DNA of 36,817 nt, from positions 1 to 36,817 of IMG/VR virus record IMGVR_UViG_3300030102_002155. The stretch is one strand, 5' to 3'. The stretch is from a virus. The position numbers and the translations under genes are program-made. How positions within the stretch are numbered: position 1 is the stretch's first letter; every line of letters starts with the position of its first letter. Below the pieces are notes generated by a model that was given only the letters and a program-made list of their open reading frames with translations, was not told where the DNA came from and did not search any database. Below, one piece after another: positions 6,658-12,130 of this stretch.

Positions 6658-6927
6658 ATGAGTAGACAATATTATATAGCTTACGATTATAATGCCTTAC
6701 CAAACGATGTAGCCGAAGACCTTTTGGATGAAATAAACGATTTATTGGAGTCTAAAGGTATCGTCATACAATCATTTACGGCTGAAGATACAAAAGGCTT
6801 TGACCATAGATTAGACCTTGAAATATACGAAAAGCCAAAGACACCAAAAATACCAACCCCACAAAACCCAGTAGACTTAGACGCTTATTTTGACGCTTGT
6901 TTGCGTCATTGGACAAAAAAGAAATAG
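6658..6927 (+). CDS. Small early protein, unknown
   Basis: 89 residues with a good ribosome site (AGAGGAC) 8 bases before ATG. The alpha/beta N-terminal ~58 residues have a pattern like small ferredoxin-like folds (QYYIAYDYN, DLLDEINDLLESKGI, LDLEIYEK). A proline-rich linker follows (PKTPKIPTPQNP), then a short helix. Family not recognised. Confidence 0.65.
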   Translation: MSRQYYIAYDYNALPNDVAEDLLDEINDLLESKGIVIQSFTAEDTKGFDHRLDLEIYEKPKTPKIPTPQNPVDLDAYFDACLRHWTKKK

Positions 6928-6954
6928 GATTACACATTGGGTGTACTCTGCTTC

Positions 6955-6976
6955 TTTCAATTTATTGATGTTAACA
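6955..6976 (+). repeat. Bipartite motif copy
   Basis: TTTCAA-N8-TGTTAACA in the gap upstream of the winged-helix gene. Confidence 0.7.
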
Positions 6977-7000
6977 AATATATATTACAGATAAAAAAAC

Positions 7001-7029
7001 TTGATGTTTTTATAATACAAGGTTAGTCT
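7001..7029 (+). promoter_or_regulatory. Weak promoter candidate before the 7059 gene
   Basis: TTGATG at 7001-7006 sits in the segment AAAAAAACTTGATG, which recurs at 8037-8050. With a 17-base spacer the -10 would be TAGTCT (7024-7029), which is poor; TATTAT at 7029-7034 is an alternative with a long spacer. The TGTTAACA at 6969-6976 lies 24 bases upstream of TTGATG. Confidence 0.3.
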
Positions 7030-7058
7030 ATTATTATAACATTTACAGGAGAAGTTAT

Positions 7059-7316
7059 ATGAAAAAGAAAAAATTGTTTGGTTGGAATATAGATGAGCCA
7101 AAATCGAAAGTAGAGATGATTCTTTCTCACTTAATAAATAACAGAAAAATAGACACTTGGACTGCTTTTACAAAGTATAGAGCAACAAGGCTATCAGGCG
7201 TTATTTATAATTTAAGAAAGCGTTTTAATATTGTTTCTAAAGACGTCAAAGATAAAGAAGACGGAAGAAAAAGTTACGTAGTTTACATTTACAAAGGACT
7301 CAAGAATGTCGATTGA
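7059..7316 (+). CDS. Winged-helix/HTH DNA-binding protein
   Basis: 85 residues. Residues ~16-65 follow the short phage winged-helix pattern: a first helix (SKVEMILSHLINNRKI), a helix-turn-helix (TWTAFTKYRATRLSGVIYNL), then a beta wing (RKSYVVYIY). This family is common in phage early regions. It is the best candidate in the window for a protein that reads the bipartite motif, and it lies behind one copy (6955-6976), but that link is untested. Ribosome site CAGGAGAAG precedes the start. Overlaps the next gene by 11 bases. Confidence 0.65.
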   Translation: MKKKKLFGWNIDEPKSKVEMILSHLINNRKIDTWTAFTKYRATRLSGVIYNLRKRFNIVSKDVKDKEDGRKSYVVYIYKGLKNVD

Positions 7317-7647
7317 TAAAGTTATGAAATATTTTGAGTCGATTGGTGCTGAGAAAACAATCGTCAGGGACGAAGAGGGCAATATTGAGTATGCGATGTT
7401 AACAGTTGATAAACCAAAACACATACGCATACCCAAAGAAAAAATAGGTGGTATAACTACCAACTATATCAATGAAAACATGCCAAAAGGTCTTACGTTT
7501 ATGCCAAATTGTGCAGTCGTGACAGACGAAGAGGGCAATGCTCATATTGTATCTACGTGTGGGTTCAGACATCTCGATGATTTGGAGCTGAGAATGAATA
7601 TGGCGATTGAGAACCTCTTTAAACTTTTAGATGTTAACAATCAATAA
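7306..7647 (+). CDS. Hypothetical early protein
   Basis: 113 residues, alpha/beta, with a central segment PKGLTFMPNCAVVTDEEGNA and a C-terminal helix LRMNMAIENLFKLLDV. No family recognised. AAAGGACTC precedes the start. The last codons lie in a bipartite motif copy (7618-7639). It converges on the minus-strand gene at 7693; the hairpin between them is listed as a terminator. Confidence 0.65.
   Translation: MSIDKVMKYFESIGAEKTIVRDEEGNIEYAMLTVDKPKHIRIPKEKIGGITTNYINENMPKGLTFMPNCAVVTDEEGNAHIVSTCGFRHLDDLELRMNMAIENLFKLLDVNNQ
7618..7639 (+). repeat. Bipartite motif copy
   Basis: TTTAAA-N8-TGTTAACA in the last codons of the 7306 gene, just before the terminator. Confidence 0.65.
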
Positions 7648-7652
7648 TCTTG

Positions 7653-7681
7653 AAAAAAGCGTGGGGACATGGTGTCCCCAC
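7653..7681 (-). terminator. Rho-independent terminator of the 7693 gene
   Basis: Perfect 9-bp stem GTGGGGACA (7661-7669) and TGTCCCCAC (7673-7681) with a three-base loop. On the minus strand it is followed by GC and six T (7658-7653), right after the stop of the minus-strand gene. On the plus strand only TTT follows, so it may also slow plus transcription. Confidence 0.85.
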
Positions 7682-7692
7682 TTTGTCGATGT

Positions 7693-7932
7693 CTAAATTT
7701 CGCCAACAGACTCAACTTCCCAGCCGTCTGCGTCTTCTTCGTCCAAGTCGTCTACCTCTTGTCCCTTGACAACAACTTGGTCGACACTATACATTTTGTC
7801 GACAATTTCTTGGGCTAATGCCCATGCCTCGTCTTCGTCTTTAGCATGTATAGTCCTTGTGCATGATATCTTGTTTTCAAAGATAATCTCAAACTCAGGC
7901 ATACCTTCTTCTATTTTCGCAACTTCACTCAT
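7693..7932 (-). CDS. Small acidic protein with DpnD/PcfM-like pattern
   Basis: 79 residues. The core FEIIFENKISCTRTIHAKDE, continuing DEAWALAQEIVD, has the beta-beta-helix order of DpnD/PcfM-like small domains (a strand ending in A(K/E)(D/T)E-x-EA, then a helix). The C-terminus is strongly acidic (DDLDEEDADGWEVES). The small protein at 10348-10518 shows the same core, so they may be distant paralogs. Ribosome site CTGGAGAAAGTA before ATG. Single-gene transcript with its own promoter and terminator. Confidence 0.65.
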   Translation of the reverse strand: MSEVAKIEEGMPEFEIIFENKISCTRTIHAKDEDEAWALAQEIVDKMYSVDQVVVKGQEVDDLDEEDADGWEVESVGEI

Positions 7933-7960
7933 TACTTTCTCCAGTTAATTACTTAAACAC

Positions 7961-7989
7961 ATCATGACAAATATTTTGTAAAACATCAA
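7961..7989 (-). promoter_or_regulatory. Promoter of the 7693 gene
   Basis: Minus strand: TTGATG (7989-7984), 17-base spacer, CATGAT (7966-7961). The start would be near 7954. The TGTTAACA at 8014-8021 lies 24 bases upstream of the -35 box. Confidence 0.45.
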
Positions 7990-7999
7990 CAAATATGTT

Positions 8000-8021
8000 T
8001 TTAGTTTTTAAGATGTTAACA
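8000..8021 (+). repeat. Bipartite motif copy (left half degenerate)
   Basis: TTTAGT-N8-TGTTAACA, centred between two divergent promoters (-35 boxes 23-24 bases away on each side). Confidence 0.55.
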
Positions 8022-8044
8022 ATACATATTAAATACAAAAAAAC

Positions 8045-8073
8045 TTGATGATATTCTATTTATGTTGTAGATT
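8045..8073 (+). promoter_or_regulatory. Promoter with predicted start at the ATG of the 8080 gene
   Basis: TTGATG (8045-8050), 17-base spacer, TAGATT (8068-8073). The expected transcription start coincides with A of the ATG at 8080, so the message could be leaderless, and no Shine-Dalgarno is present. TGTTAACA (8014-8021) lies 23 bases upstream and is shared with the divergent promoter. Confidence 0.4.
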
Positions 8074-8079
8074 GATAGT

Positions 8080-8250
8080 ATGAGAAAGAAAAACAAGAAT
8101 AAACAGACGCTACATTTGGCACACCCTACCGACTTTTTCTATACCAATGACTTCAAAGACAGTCAAAAGGTAACAAAAATATCTCTAGAAGAGGCACAAA
8201 GACTAGAAAATCTGGTTTATTTACTTCGTTATGTCAAAAAGAAACTTTAG
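8080..8250 (+). CDS. Small basic protein, unknown (possibly leaderless)
   Basis: 56 residues. The first nine are nearly all Lys, Arg or Asn. Residues 34-55 form an amphipathic helix (ISLEEAQRLENLVYLLRYVK). No Shine-Dalgarno precedes ATG 8080; see the promoter entry. The stop lies 20 bases inside the next gene, which implies coupling. No family recognised. Confidence 0.55.
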   Translation: MRKKNKNKQTLHLAHPTDFFYTNDFKDSQKVTKISLEEAQRLENLVYLLRYVKKKL

Positions 8251-8503
8251 AAAGACACGCAACTTTAGATTTGTAAAAATACACGGCGAACATGGAAAGC
8301 CACAGGGAGGAGTATTCAAAGGTGAAGACAACATGCAAAAGGCAAGAACAAAAGAATCTATCTTGCTTGAGGCAAAAGCCAAAGAAAGCCGACGCAAAAA
8401 AGAAGAAGAACAAACAAAGCACAAAAAAACTTACGAAGACAGAATGGCTGAAAGAGAAAGAAAAATGTACATCAGCAGTATTTTGATTCGTGATGATGAT
8501 TGA
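8231..8503 (+). CDS. Basic, charged helical protein, unknown
   Basis: 90 residues. The N-terminus is Arg/Lys-rich (SKRNFRKTRNFRF), and a Gly-rich turn (GEHGKPQGGVFKGE) precedes a long Lys/Glu helix (~35-80). Likely nucleic-acid binding from composition only. Overlaps the preceding gene by 20 bases. Followed by a motif copy (8506-8527) and two hairpins. Confidence 0.6.
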   Translation: MSKRNFRKTRNFRFVKIHGEHGKPQGGVFKGEDNMQKARTKESILLEAKAKESRRKKEEEQTKHKKTYEDRMAERERKMYISSILIRDDD

Positions 8504-8505
8504 TA

Positions 8506-8527
8506 TTTAAAATATCTAATGTTAACA
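8506..8527 (+). repeat. Bipartite motif copy
   Basis: TTTAAA-N8-TGTTAACA just after the stop at 8503. Confidence 0.75.
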
Positions 8528-8549
8528 ATACAAAAGCACACCAAATAAA

Positions 8550-8593
8550 AGTGACGCACTCATGAAAAAAACTGAAAAAAGAAGTGCGTCACT
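8550..8593 (+). other. Stem-loop, 11-bp perfect stem
   Basis: GTGACGCACT (8551-8560) pairs with AGTGCGTCAC (8583-8592), plus A8550-T8593. The 22-base loop is A-rich. No T-run follows directly. It may be the 5' part of a small RNA ending at the next hairpin, or an RNA stability element. Confidence 0.6.
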
Positions 8594-8609
8594 CATTATT
8601 ATGAGAAAC

Positions 8610-8680
8610 GTGATTGGAGTTTTTAAGATGAGAAAAATCAAATAGATTTCCCCAATCACATTTTTATTATATCATTTTTT
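8610..8680 (+). terminator. Probable terminator hairpin
   Basis: GTGATTGG (8610-8617) pairs with CCAATCAC (8652-8659), followed by TTTTTATTATATC and a second T-run around 8675-8681. The 34-base loop is long for a terminator, which lowers confidence. It would end transcription of the 8080-8503 genes. Confidence 0.5.
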
Positions 8681-8703
8681 TAAAAAACATAAATAAAAAT
8701 ATA

Positions 8704-8725
8704 TTTAAATATATTATTGTTAACA
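8704..8725 (+). repeat. Bipartite motif copy
   Basis: TTTAAA-N8-TGTTAACA in the gap before the minus-operon terminator. Confidence 0.75.
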
Positions 8726-8741
8726 GTTACAAATTTAAGAC

Positions 8742-8774
8742 AAAAAAAAAGAGGCTGATATTTCTACCAGCCTC
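8742..8774 (-). terminator. Rho-independent terminator of the minus operon 9707-8780
   Basis: On the minus strand GAGGCTG (8774-8768) and CAGCCTC (8757-8751) form a 7-bp stem followed by nine T (8750-8742), directly after the stop of the 8780 gene. Confidence 0.9.
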
Positions 8775-8779
8775 GATTT

Positions 8780-9190
8780 TTATGAGTTGTATAACATATG
8801 GTCGTCAACAACATCTTCAAGAAGATAATCATTTGCAGATTCTCTATCTTTTTCATTGTAGTCATATCCATAGCACTCAATATTTGTTCCGTAGTTATGC
8901 TCATGCCCATCATTATGAGAAACAACGATATTAAAATTCCAAGTGGATGTTTTTCCTACATGTTGGGAAACTTCCTGCTCTAATTCTTTGAAAGCGTCCC
9001 TCCATTCAGACAACAAATATTCAACAGATTCGATATAACCTCCAGAAAAGTCGTAATAACCTCCTATCGGTAAATCCACGTCGATATCGCCGTCAATAGA
9101 GAATTTAAAATACATATCATTCAATTTATTTTCATACATTGCCTTAATATGCTCATATCTTCTTTCTTTTTTTGTCCTAATTACATGCAT
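8780..9190 (-). CDS. Hypothetical protein, last of a three-gene minus operon
   Basis: 136 residues from ATG 9190, with GAGG eight bases upstream. A longer frame back to 9250 would run through the upstream membrane-protein gene and is less likely. Residues ~25-60 are beta-rich (KFSIDGDIDVDLPIGGYYDF). The C-terminal part is rich in His/Asn/Tyr/Asp (NDGHEHNYGTNIECYGYDYN). Family not recognised. Confidence 0.65.
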   Translation of the reverse strand: MHVIRTKKERRYEHIKAMYENKLNDMYFKFSIDGDIDVDLPIGGYYDFSGGYIESVEYLLSEWRDAFKELEQEVSQHVGKTSTWNFNIVVSHNDGHEHNYGTNIECYGYDYNEKDRESANDYLLEDVVDDHMLYNS

Positions 9191-9195
9191 TTTTA

Positions 9196-9372
9196 TTACC
9201 TCAATAATAAATCTACTGCTATAAGCATGAACGGAAAAAACGTCACGCAAAAAACAGCAAAAAAATATTTATATTCTGTTACGTCGTTCTTTATTAATTC
9301 ATAAAGAGCAACGTAACAAGAAACTCCACATATTAAAAATAAGATTAAGTATAATGTAACTATCAGCTCCAT
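9196..9372 (-). CDS. Small two-helix membrane protein
   Basis: 58 residues. Hydrophobic helices at ~2-22 (LIVTLYLILFLICGVSCYVA) and ~36-57 (KYFFAVFCVTFFPFMLIAV) are separated by a short charged loop (ELIKNDVTEY). Its ATG shares a base with the stop of the upstream gene (TAATG on the minus strand), so translation is coupled. Candidate holin-like, superinfection-exclusion or host-membrane effector; nothing decides between them. Confidence 0.65.
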   Translation of the reverse strand: MELIVTLYLILFLICGVSCYVALYELIKNDVTEYKYFFAVFCVTFFPFMLIAVDLLLR

Positions 9373-9707
9373 TATAATGACCTTATTTGATACATGCCTT
9401 TTTTCATGTTTTCCTTGAATTGTTTGTTATCAATTCCCAGATAAACATTCCTTTGCGTTGATGTTGTCGTACTGTAGTCAAATAATCTTCTACCATTCTT
9501 TGTAGATTGGTTTAAAGTAATATTTCCCTCAGAATCACGCAACAAAATTAAAGAGCCGTATGAATATAAAGCCTCATCATATTCATGCTTAGAAAACTCT
9601 GCTGGATAACCTATAACAAAACAATTTGCTAAAGGTCTTCCGTCTGCATTTTTTCTAAGTTTAGTCACTTTAATTTTACGCAAGTATTTTTCAGTTATTT
9701 CACGCAT
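9372..9707 (-). CDS. Hypothetical protein, first gene of the minus operon
   Basis: 111 residues with a strong ribosome site (TTAGGAGTAATAAAA before ATG). Basic N-terminal helix (YLRKIKVTKLRK), then beta-rich segments including YSYGSLILLRDSEGNITLN. No family recognised. The upstream gap has an inverted repeat CATAATAT/ATATTATG (9781-9800) that may be part of its control region. Confidence 0.6.
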   Translation of the reverse strand: MREITEKYLRKIKVTKLRKNADGRPLANCFVIGYPAEFSKHEYDEALYSYGSLILLRDSEGNITLNQSTKNGRRLFDYSTTTSTQRNVYLGIDNKQFKENMKKGMYQIRSL

Positions 9708-9862
9708 TTTTATTACTCCTAAAAAAGTTAGTTAATCAGTCAATGTCATTTACTATCGGTACAACCTAGAGTCTAACACCCATAATATATTTATATTATG
9801 TTGACTTATAATAATTATAATATTGATGTTTTTTAATGTACAGTAAAATTTACCTAAATATA

Positions 9863-9884
9863 TTTAAATTATTGATTGTTAACA
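9863..9884 (+). repeat. Bipartite motif copy
   Basis: TTTAAA-N8-TGTTAACA in the long control region. Confidence 0.75.
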
Positions 9885-9932
9885 ATAATTATTTTAAAAC
9901 ATAAACAGACATATATTTTAATATTGCATAGT

Positions 9933-9954
9933 TTTAAATTATTAAATGTTAACA
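9933..9954 (+). repeat. Bipartite motif copy
   Basis: TTTAAA-N8-TGTTAACA, 70 bases (close to seven helical turns) after the copy at 9863. Confidence 0.75.
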
Positions 9955-9975
9955 TTACAAAATTTAGAACATACA

Positions 9976-10004
9976 TTGAGACAATATTAAAGAACGTAAA
10001 TAAT
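9976..10004 (+). promoter_or_regulatory. Promoter candidate in the control region
   Basis: TTGAGA (9976-9981), 17-base spacer, AATAAT (9999-10004). The predicted start near 10011 places TGTTAACA (9947-9954) about 60 bases upstream, as at other promoters here. Confidence 0.4.
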
Positions 10005-10205
10005 TATTTTTTTCTATTGATTAATTAAAAAATCTATGAATTAAAAAATGCTGTAAGTTATTGATTTTTGATGACCTCGCAGAATGTAATATTTGGCGTT
10101 TTTTAACACTTTTGATATCGTACTATCAGAATTTAAAAAACATCAAAAAAGGGTATTTAAGCTCGATATAAAGCGTGTCAAGTAATTTCTGCAATATTTT
10201 CAATT

Positions 10206-10233
10206 TTGATACTTATATATACATATATATAGT
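10206..10233 (+). promoter_or_regulatory. Promoter candidate
   Basis: TTGATA (10206-10211), 16-base spacer, TATAGT (10228-10233): five of six bases match at both boxes. Would start near 10240, upstream of the 10348 gene. Confidence 0.5.
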
Positions 10234-10237
10234 ATGT

Positions 10238-10259
10238 CTTCAATTAAATAAAGTTAACA
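10238..10259 (+). repeat. Bipartite motif copy (degenerate)
   Basis: CTTCAA-N8-AGTTAACA, between two promoter candidates upstream of the 10348 gene. Confidence 0.45.
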
Positions 10260-10285
10260 AAAGGCTTTTTAAATAGTGTCAAAAC

Positions 10286-10294
10286 TGATATAAT
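10286..10294 (+). promoter_or_regulatory. Extended -10 promoter of the 10348/SprT-like operon
   Basis: TGATATAAT is a perfect extended -10 (TGnTATAAT) with no good -35 box. The start near 10301 would give a ~47-base leader before ATG 10348. Confidence 0.6.
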
Positions 10295-10347
10295 TTAATT
10301 ACGGGTTGGTTATGGTGACTGCCTAAAATTACTAAGGAGTAAAAAAT

Positions 10348-10518
10348 ATGAAAAAGTATGATGTAAAAGTAGATATAACATTTAGTAAAAGTATATATGT
10401 TAATGCTGAAACAGAAGATGAGGCGAAAAAACTAGCCGAAGATGAGGCATATAGTCATCATCATGGCGAAGTTATTATGGGCGTAGAAATAATCGATATT
10501 GATACATTAGAGGAGTAA
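10348..10518 (+). CDS. Small DpnD/PcfM-like protein
   Basis: 56 residues with AAGGAG twelve bases before the ATG. KKYDVKVDITFSKSIYVNAE, then TEDEAKKLAEDEAYS and VEIIDIDTLEE, show the beta-beta-helix-beta order and the A-E-(T/S)-E-DEA signature of DpnD/PcfM-like domains. Ends five bases before the protease gene, so co-transcribed. The role of this family is unknown. Confidence 0.7.
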   Translation: MKKYDVKVDITFSKSIYVNAETEDEAKKLAEDEAYSHHHGEVIMGVEIIDIDTLEE

Positions 10519-10523
10519 AAAAT

Positions 10524-11687
10524 ATGAGAAAAAATATACTAATAGAAAGAAAGAAAAAGGCAGATGTTTCACGTGGAACATCTGTTAAGTTTGAAAAATA
10601 TAGTGCGTTCAACAATCACGGCTATAGAGCCTATAACGTAATTGACTCACTTATTATAGATGACAAATATACGAAAAATTCTTACGACAAGCGTTATTCT
10701 GTTTGTGTTGCTAAGAATTTGCAAGAGTCCTTAGACACTATCAGACATGATACAAAAAAGAATAATGATAAATTAGAACAATTTATTAGAAGTAACTTTT
10801 TAAAAACAACATTGTTTGATTTCTTTAAACAAGTTGAACATCATGAAGATGAGAACGTCATTAAGTTTCTTGATAGCGTTCCACGTGGAAACTGTTACAG
10901 AACCGAAAGCTATGCTTTGTTAGATATGCACATCGCAAAGTTTTGGGACATGTACAAAAAAGCAGACTTCTTCGATAAGCGTACACTTAAAAAACAACAA
11001 GAAGAAATAAAAAACTTTTCTAATGCACCAGTTAGAGAAAAGGTTCTACGTGAAATGGTTGCGATGTTAACTCCAATCTTTTCAGAACGTGGTTATGAGT
11101 TGGACTTATCAAAGGTTGCTGTTTGTTTTGATATTGAAATGAAAGGTAAAGTTTTAGGCAGATGTTATCATGAATCTTGTGACGGAGGTTCAGCAGACGT
11201 TGAAAAAAACTTACTAAGACAAATCGCAATACGTGGTTCATTATATAAAAATGAAGACGGAAAAGTTACTTACAATCCTAACAAGATTGACGATGTACTT
11301 GCAGTTCTTGTCCATGAATTAGTTCACGGATATCTGGGTATCGAAGAAAAGCACGGAGCTAAATTTAAAAAGATGTGTAAGAACGTCGGCTTAAAAGGTT
11401 CTGGACAAAATGACGCTAAGTTTACAAGCACTCAGCCTAATGATGAGTTTAAAACAATGTACGCAGAAATATTAAAACTTAATTTTCCAGCGACAGAGTT
11501 TGACATTCAGAGAGAGACTAAGAGCAACAATAAAAAGCTCAAGTGTCCAGTTTGTGGTATGCGTTGCGTAGTAACTAATCAAGCACAGAAACACGCTCAA
11601 GTAAATTTACTATGCGACCATAACGGCACAGACTTTGAAGACTATGAGCCTAGCGTTATGGAACAGTACGAAAGTAAAAAGAAGTAA
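10524..11687 (+). CDS. SprT-like zinc metalloprotease
   Basis: 387 residues. HELVH (264-268) with a third ligand at H277 (EEKHGAKF) is the zincin motif in SprT-like order. It is followed by a zinc ribbon CPVCGMRC (from 341) and a later Cys (LLCDHNG), as in SprT/Spartan-type proteins that act near DNA. The N-terminal ~240 residues are helical and not recognised. Known relatives cleave proteins crosslinked to DNA; the phage target is unknown. GGAGTAAAAAAT precedes the ATG. The gene contains a parS-like palindrome (10561-10584) and ends before a strong terminator. Confidence 0.75.
   Translation: MRKNILIERKKKADVSRGTSVKFEKYSAFNNHGYRAYNVIDSLIIDDKYTKNSYDKRYSVCVAKNLQESLDTIRHDTKKNNDKLEQFIRSNFLKTTLFDFFKQVEHHEDENVIKFLDSVPRGNCYRTESYALLDMHIAKFWDMYKKADFFDKRTLKKQQEEIKNFSNAPVREKVLREMVAMLTPIFSERGYELDLSKVAVCFDIEMKGKVLGRCYHESCDGGSADVEKNLLRQIAIRGSLYKNEDGKVTYNPNKIDDVLAVLVHELVHGYLGIEEKHGAKFKKMCKNVGLKGSGQNDAKFTSTQPNDEFKTMYAEILKLNFPATEFDIQRETKSNNKKLKCPVCGMRCVVTNQAQKHAQVNLLCDHNGTDFEDYEPSVMEQYESKKK
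10561..10584. promoter_or_regulatory. parS-like palindrome inside the protease gene
   Basis: A 24-base palindrome with one mismatch. Its core, TGTTTCACGTGGAACA (10565-10580), read on the minus strand is TGTTCCACGTGAAACA, which fits the bacterial parS consensus TGTTNCACGTGAAACA at every position. A second palindrome, TTCCACGTGGAA, lies at 10879-10890. Confidence 0.55.
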
Positions 11688-11702
11688 CACGTACTTAAAA
11701 CT

Positions 11703-11736
11703 AAGTGAGTCATTTAATTATGGCTCACTTTTTTTT
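11703..11736 (+). terminator. Rho-independent terminator after the SprT-like gene
   Basis: AAGTGAGTC (11703-11711) pairs with GGCTCACTT (11722-11730) through nine pairs including one G-U, with a ten-base loop and eight T (11729-11736). Confidence 0.9.
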
Positions 11737-11751
11737 ACTTTAATTTTCTAT

Positions 11752-11773
11752 TGTTAACATTAAATAATTTAAA
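11752..11773 (-). repeat. Bipartite motif copy, reverse orientation
   Basis: On the minus strand TTTAAA-N8-TGTTAACA, after the SprT-like gene's terminator. Confidence 0.75.
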
Positions 11774-11963
11774 ACTTTATTAATGTTTTCATTATAGGTC
11801 TATAATAAAAAAACAAATCGCCGAAAGACTGCAATGCCTTATTCTACATAACATATATACATAGATAGCCTTAATTTATTATTATATATTTAATGATGAT
11901 TTATTATTTTAAATTATTAAATAATAGTAGCCATGCACTTACCACGCCACTAAAAATAAATCA

Positions 11964-11985
11964 TGTTAACATTAAATAATTTAAA
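11964..11985 (-). repeat. Bipartite motif copy, reverse orientation
   Basis: On the minus strand TTTAAA-N8-TGTTAACA; the spacer and flank match the copy at 11752 closely. Confidence 0.75.
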
Positions 11986-11997
11986 ATTAATTTATTG

Positions 11998-12019
11998 TTT
12001 AACAAAATAAATGTTAACA
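11998..12019 (+). repeat. Bipartite motif copy
   Basis: TTTAAC-N8-TGTTAACA, 12 bases after the reverse copy at 11964-11985. Confidence 0.65.
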
Positions 12020-12060
12020 AAAAAAATTCCAAACAGATTGCAAAAGATTTGTCAGACAGG

Positions 12061-12130
12061 TCGCACCCCCCATATCACAAAATCAAAAACAGGGTCGTCT
12101 AGTTCACGCTATGGAGGGGGAAATGAAGTG
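12061..12130. other. GC-rich island upstream of the large terminase (cos/pac candidate)
   Basis: About 70 bases far richer in G+C than the surroundings. CCCCCCAT near one end and ATGGAGGGGG near the other are roughly complementary. Packaging sites often lie beside terminase genes and are GC-rich, so a cos or pac role is possible. A structured leader is the alternative. Confidence 0.3.

Larger units (their letters stand above)
9708..10347. other. Long AT-rich non-coding control region, possible origin
   Basis: 640 bases without a credible gene, between the minus operon and the 10348 gene. It holds two bipartite motif copies (9863-9884, 9933-9954) and a degenerate one (10238-10259), a CATAATAT/ATATTATG inverted repeat (9781-9800), TTGATGTTTT on both strands (9823; minus near 10133) and three plus-strand promoter candidates. 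The base composition and motif density fit a regulatory hub or replication origin. No iteron array is visible. Confidence 0.5.

Noticed and set aside
8562-8645. A 27-codon gene between the two hairpins
   Set aside because: No ribosome site, spans both stem-loops and has no recognisable protein features.
10879-10890. The second CACGTG palindrome as a full parS site
   Set aside because: Only the inner 12 bases are palindromic and the outer bases do not fit the consensus; kept as supporting context only.
1817-12019. CtrA or FNR binding sites as the explanation of the motif
   Set aside because: CtrA sites are TTAA-N7-TTAA, whereas here the TTAA halves are 11 bases apart. FNR sites are TTGAT-N4-ATCAA, which is not present.
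1817-12019. Mobile mini-element or CRISPR-like array
   Set aside because: Copies are short, share no extended flanks or target duplications, and are not regularly spaced with unique spacers.
12085-12130. tRNA-like segment GGTCGTCTAGTTCA
   Set aside because: Resembles the D-arm of some tRNAs but lacks a matching anticodon and T arm.
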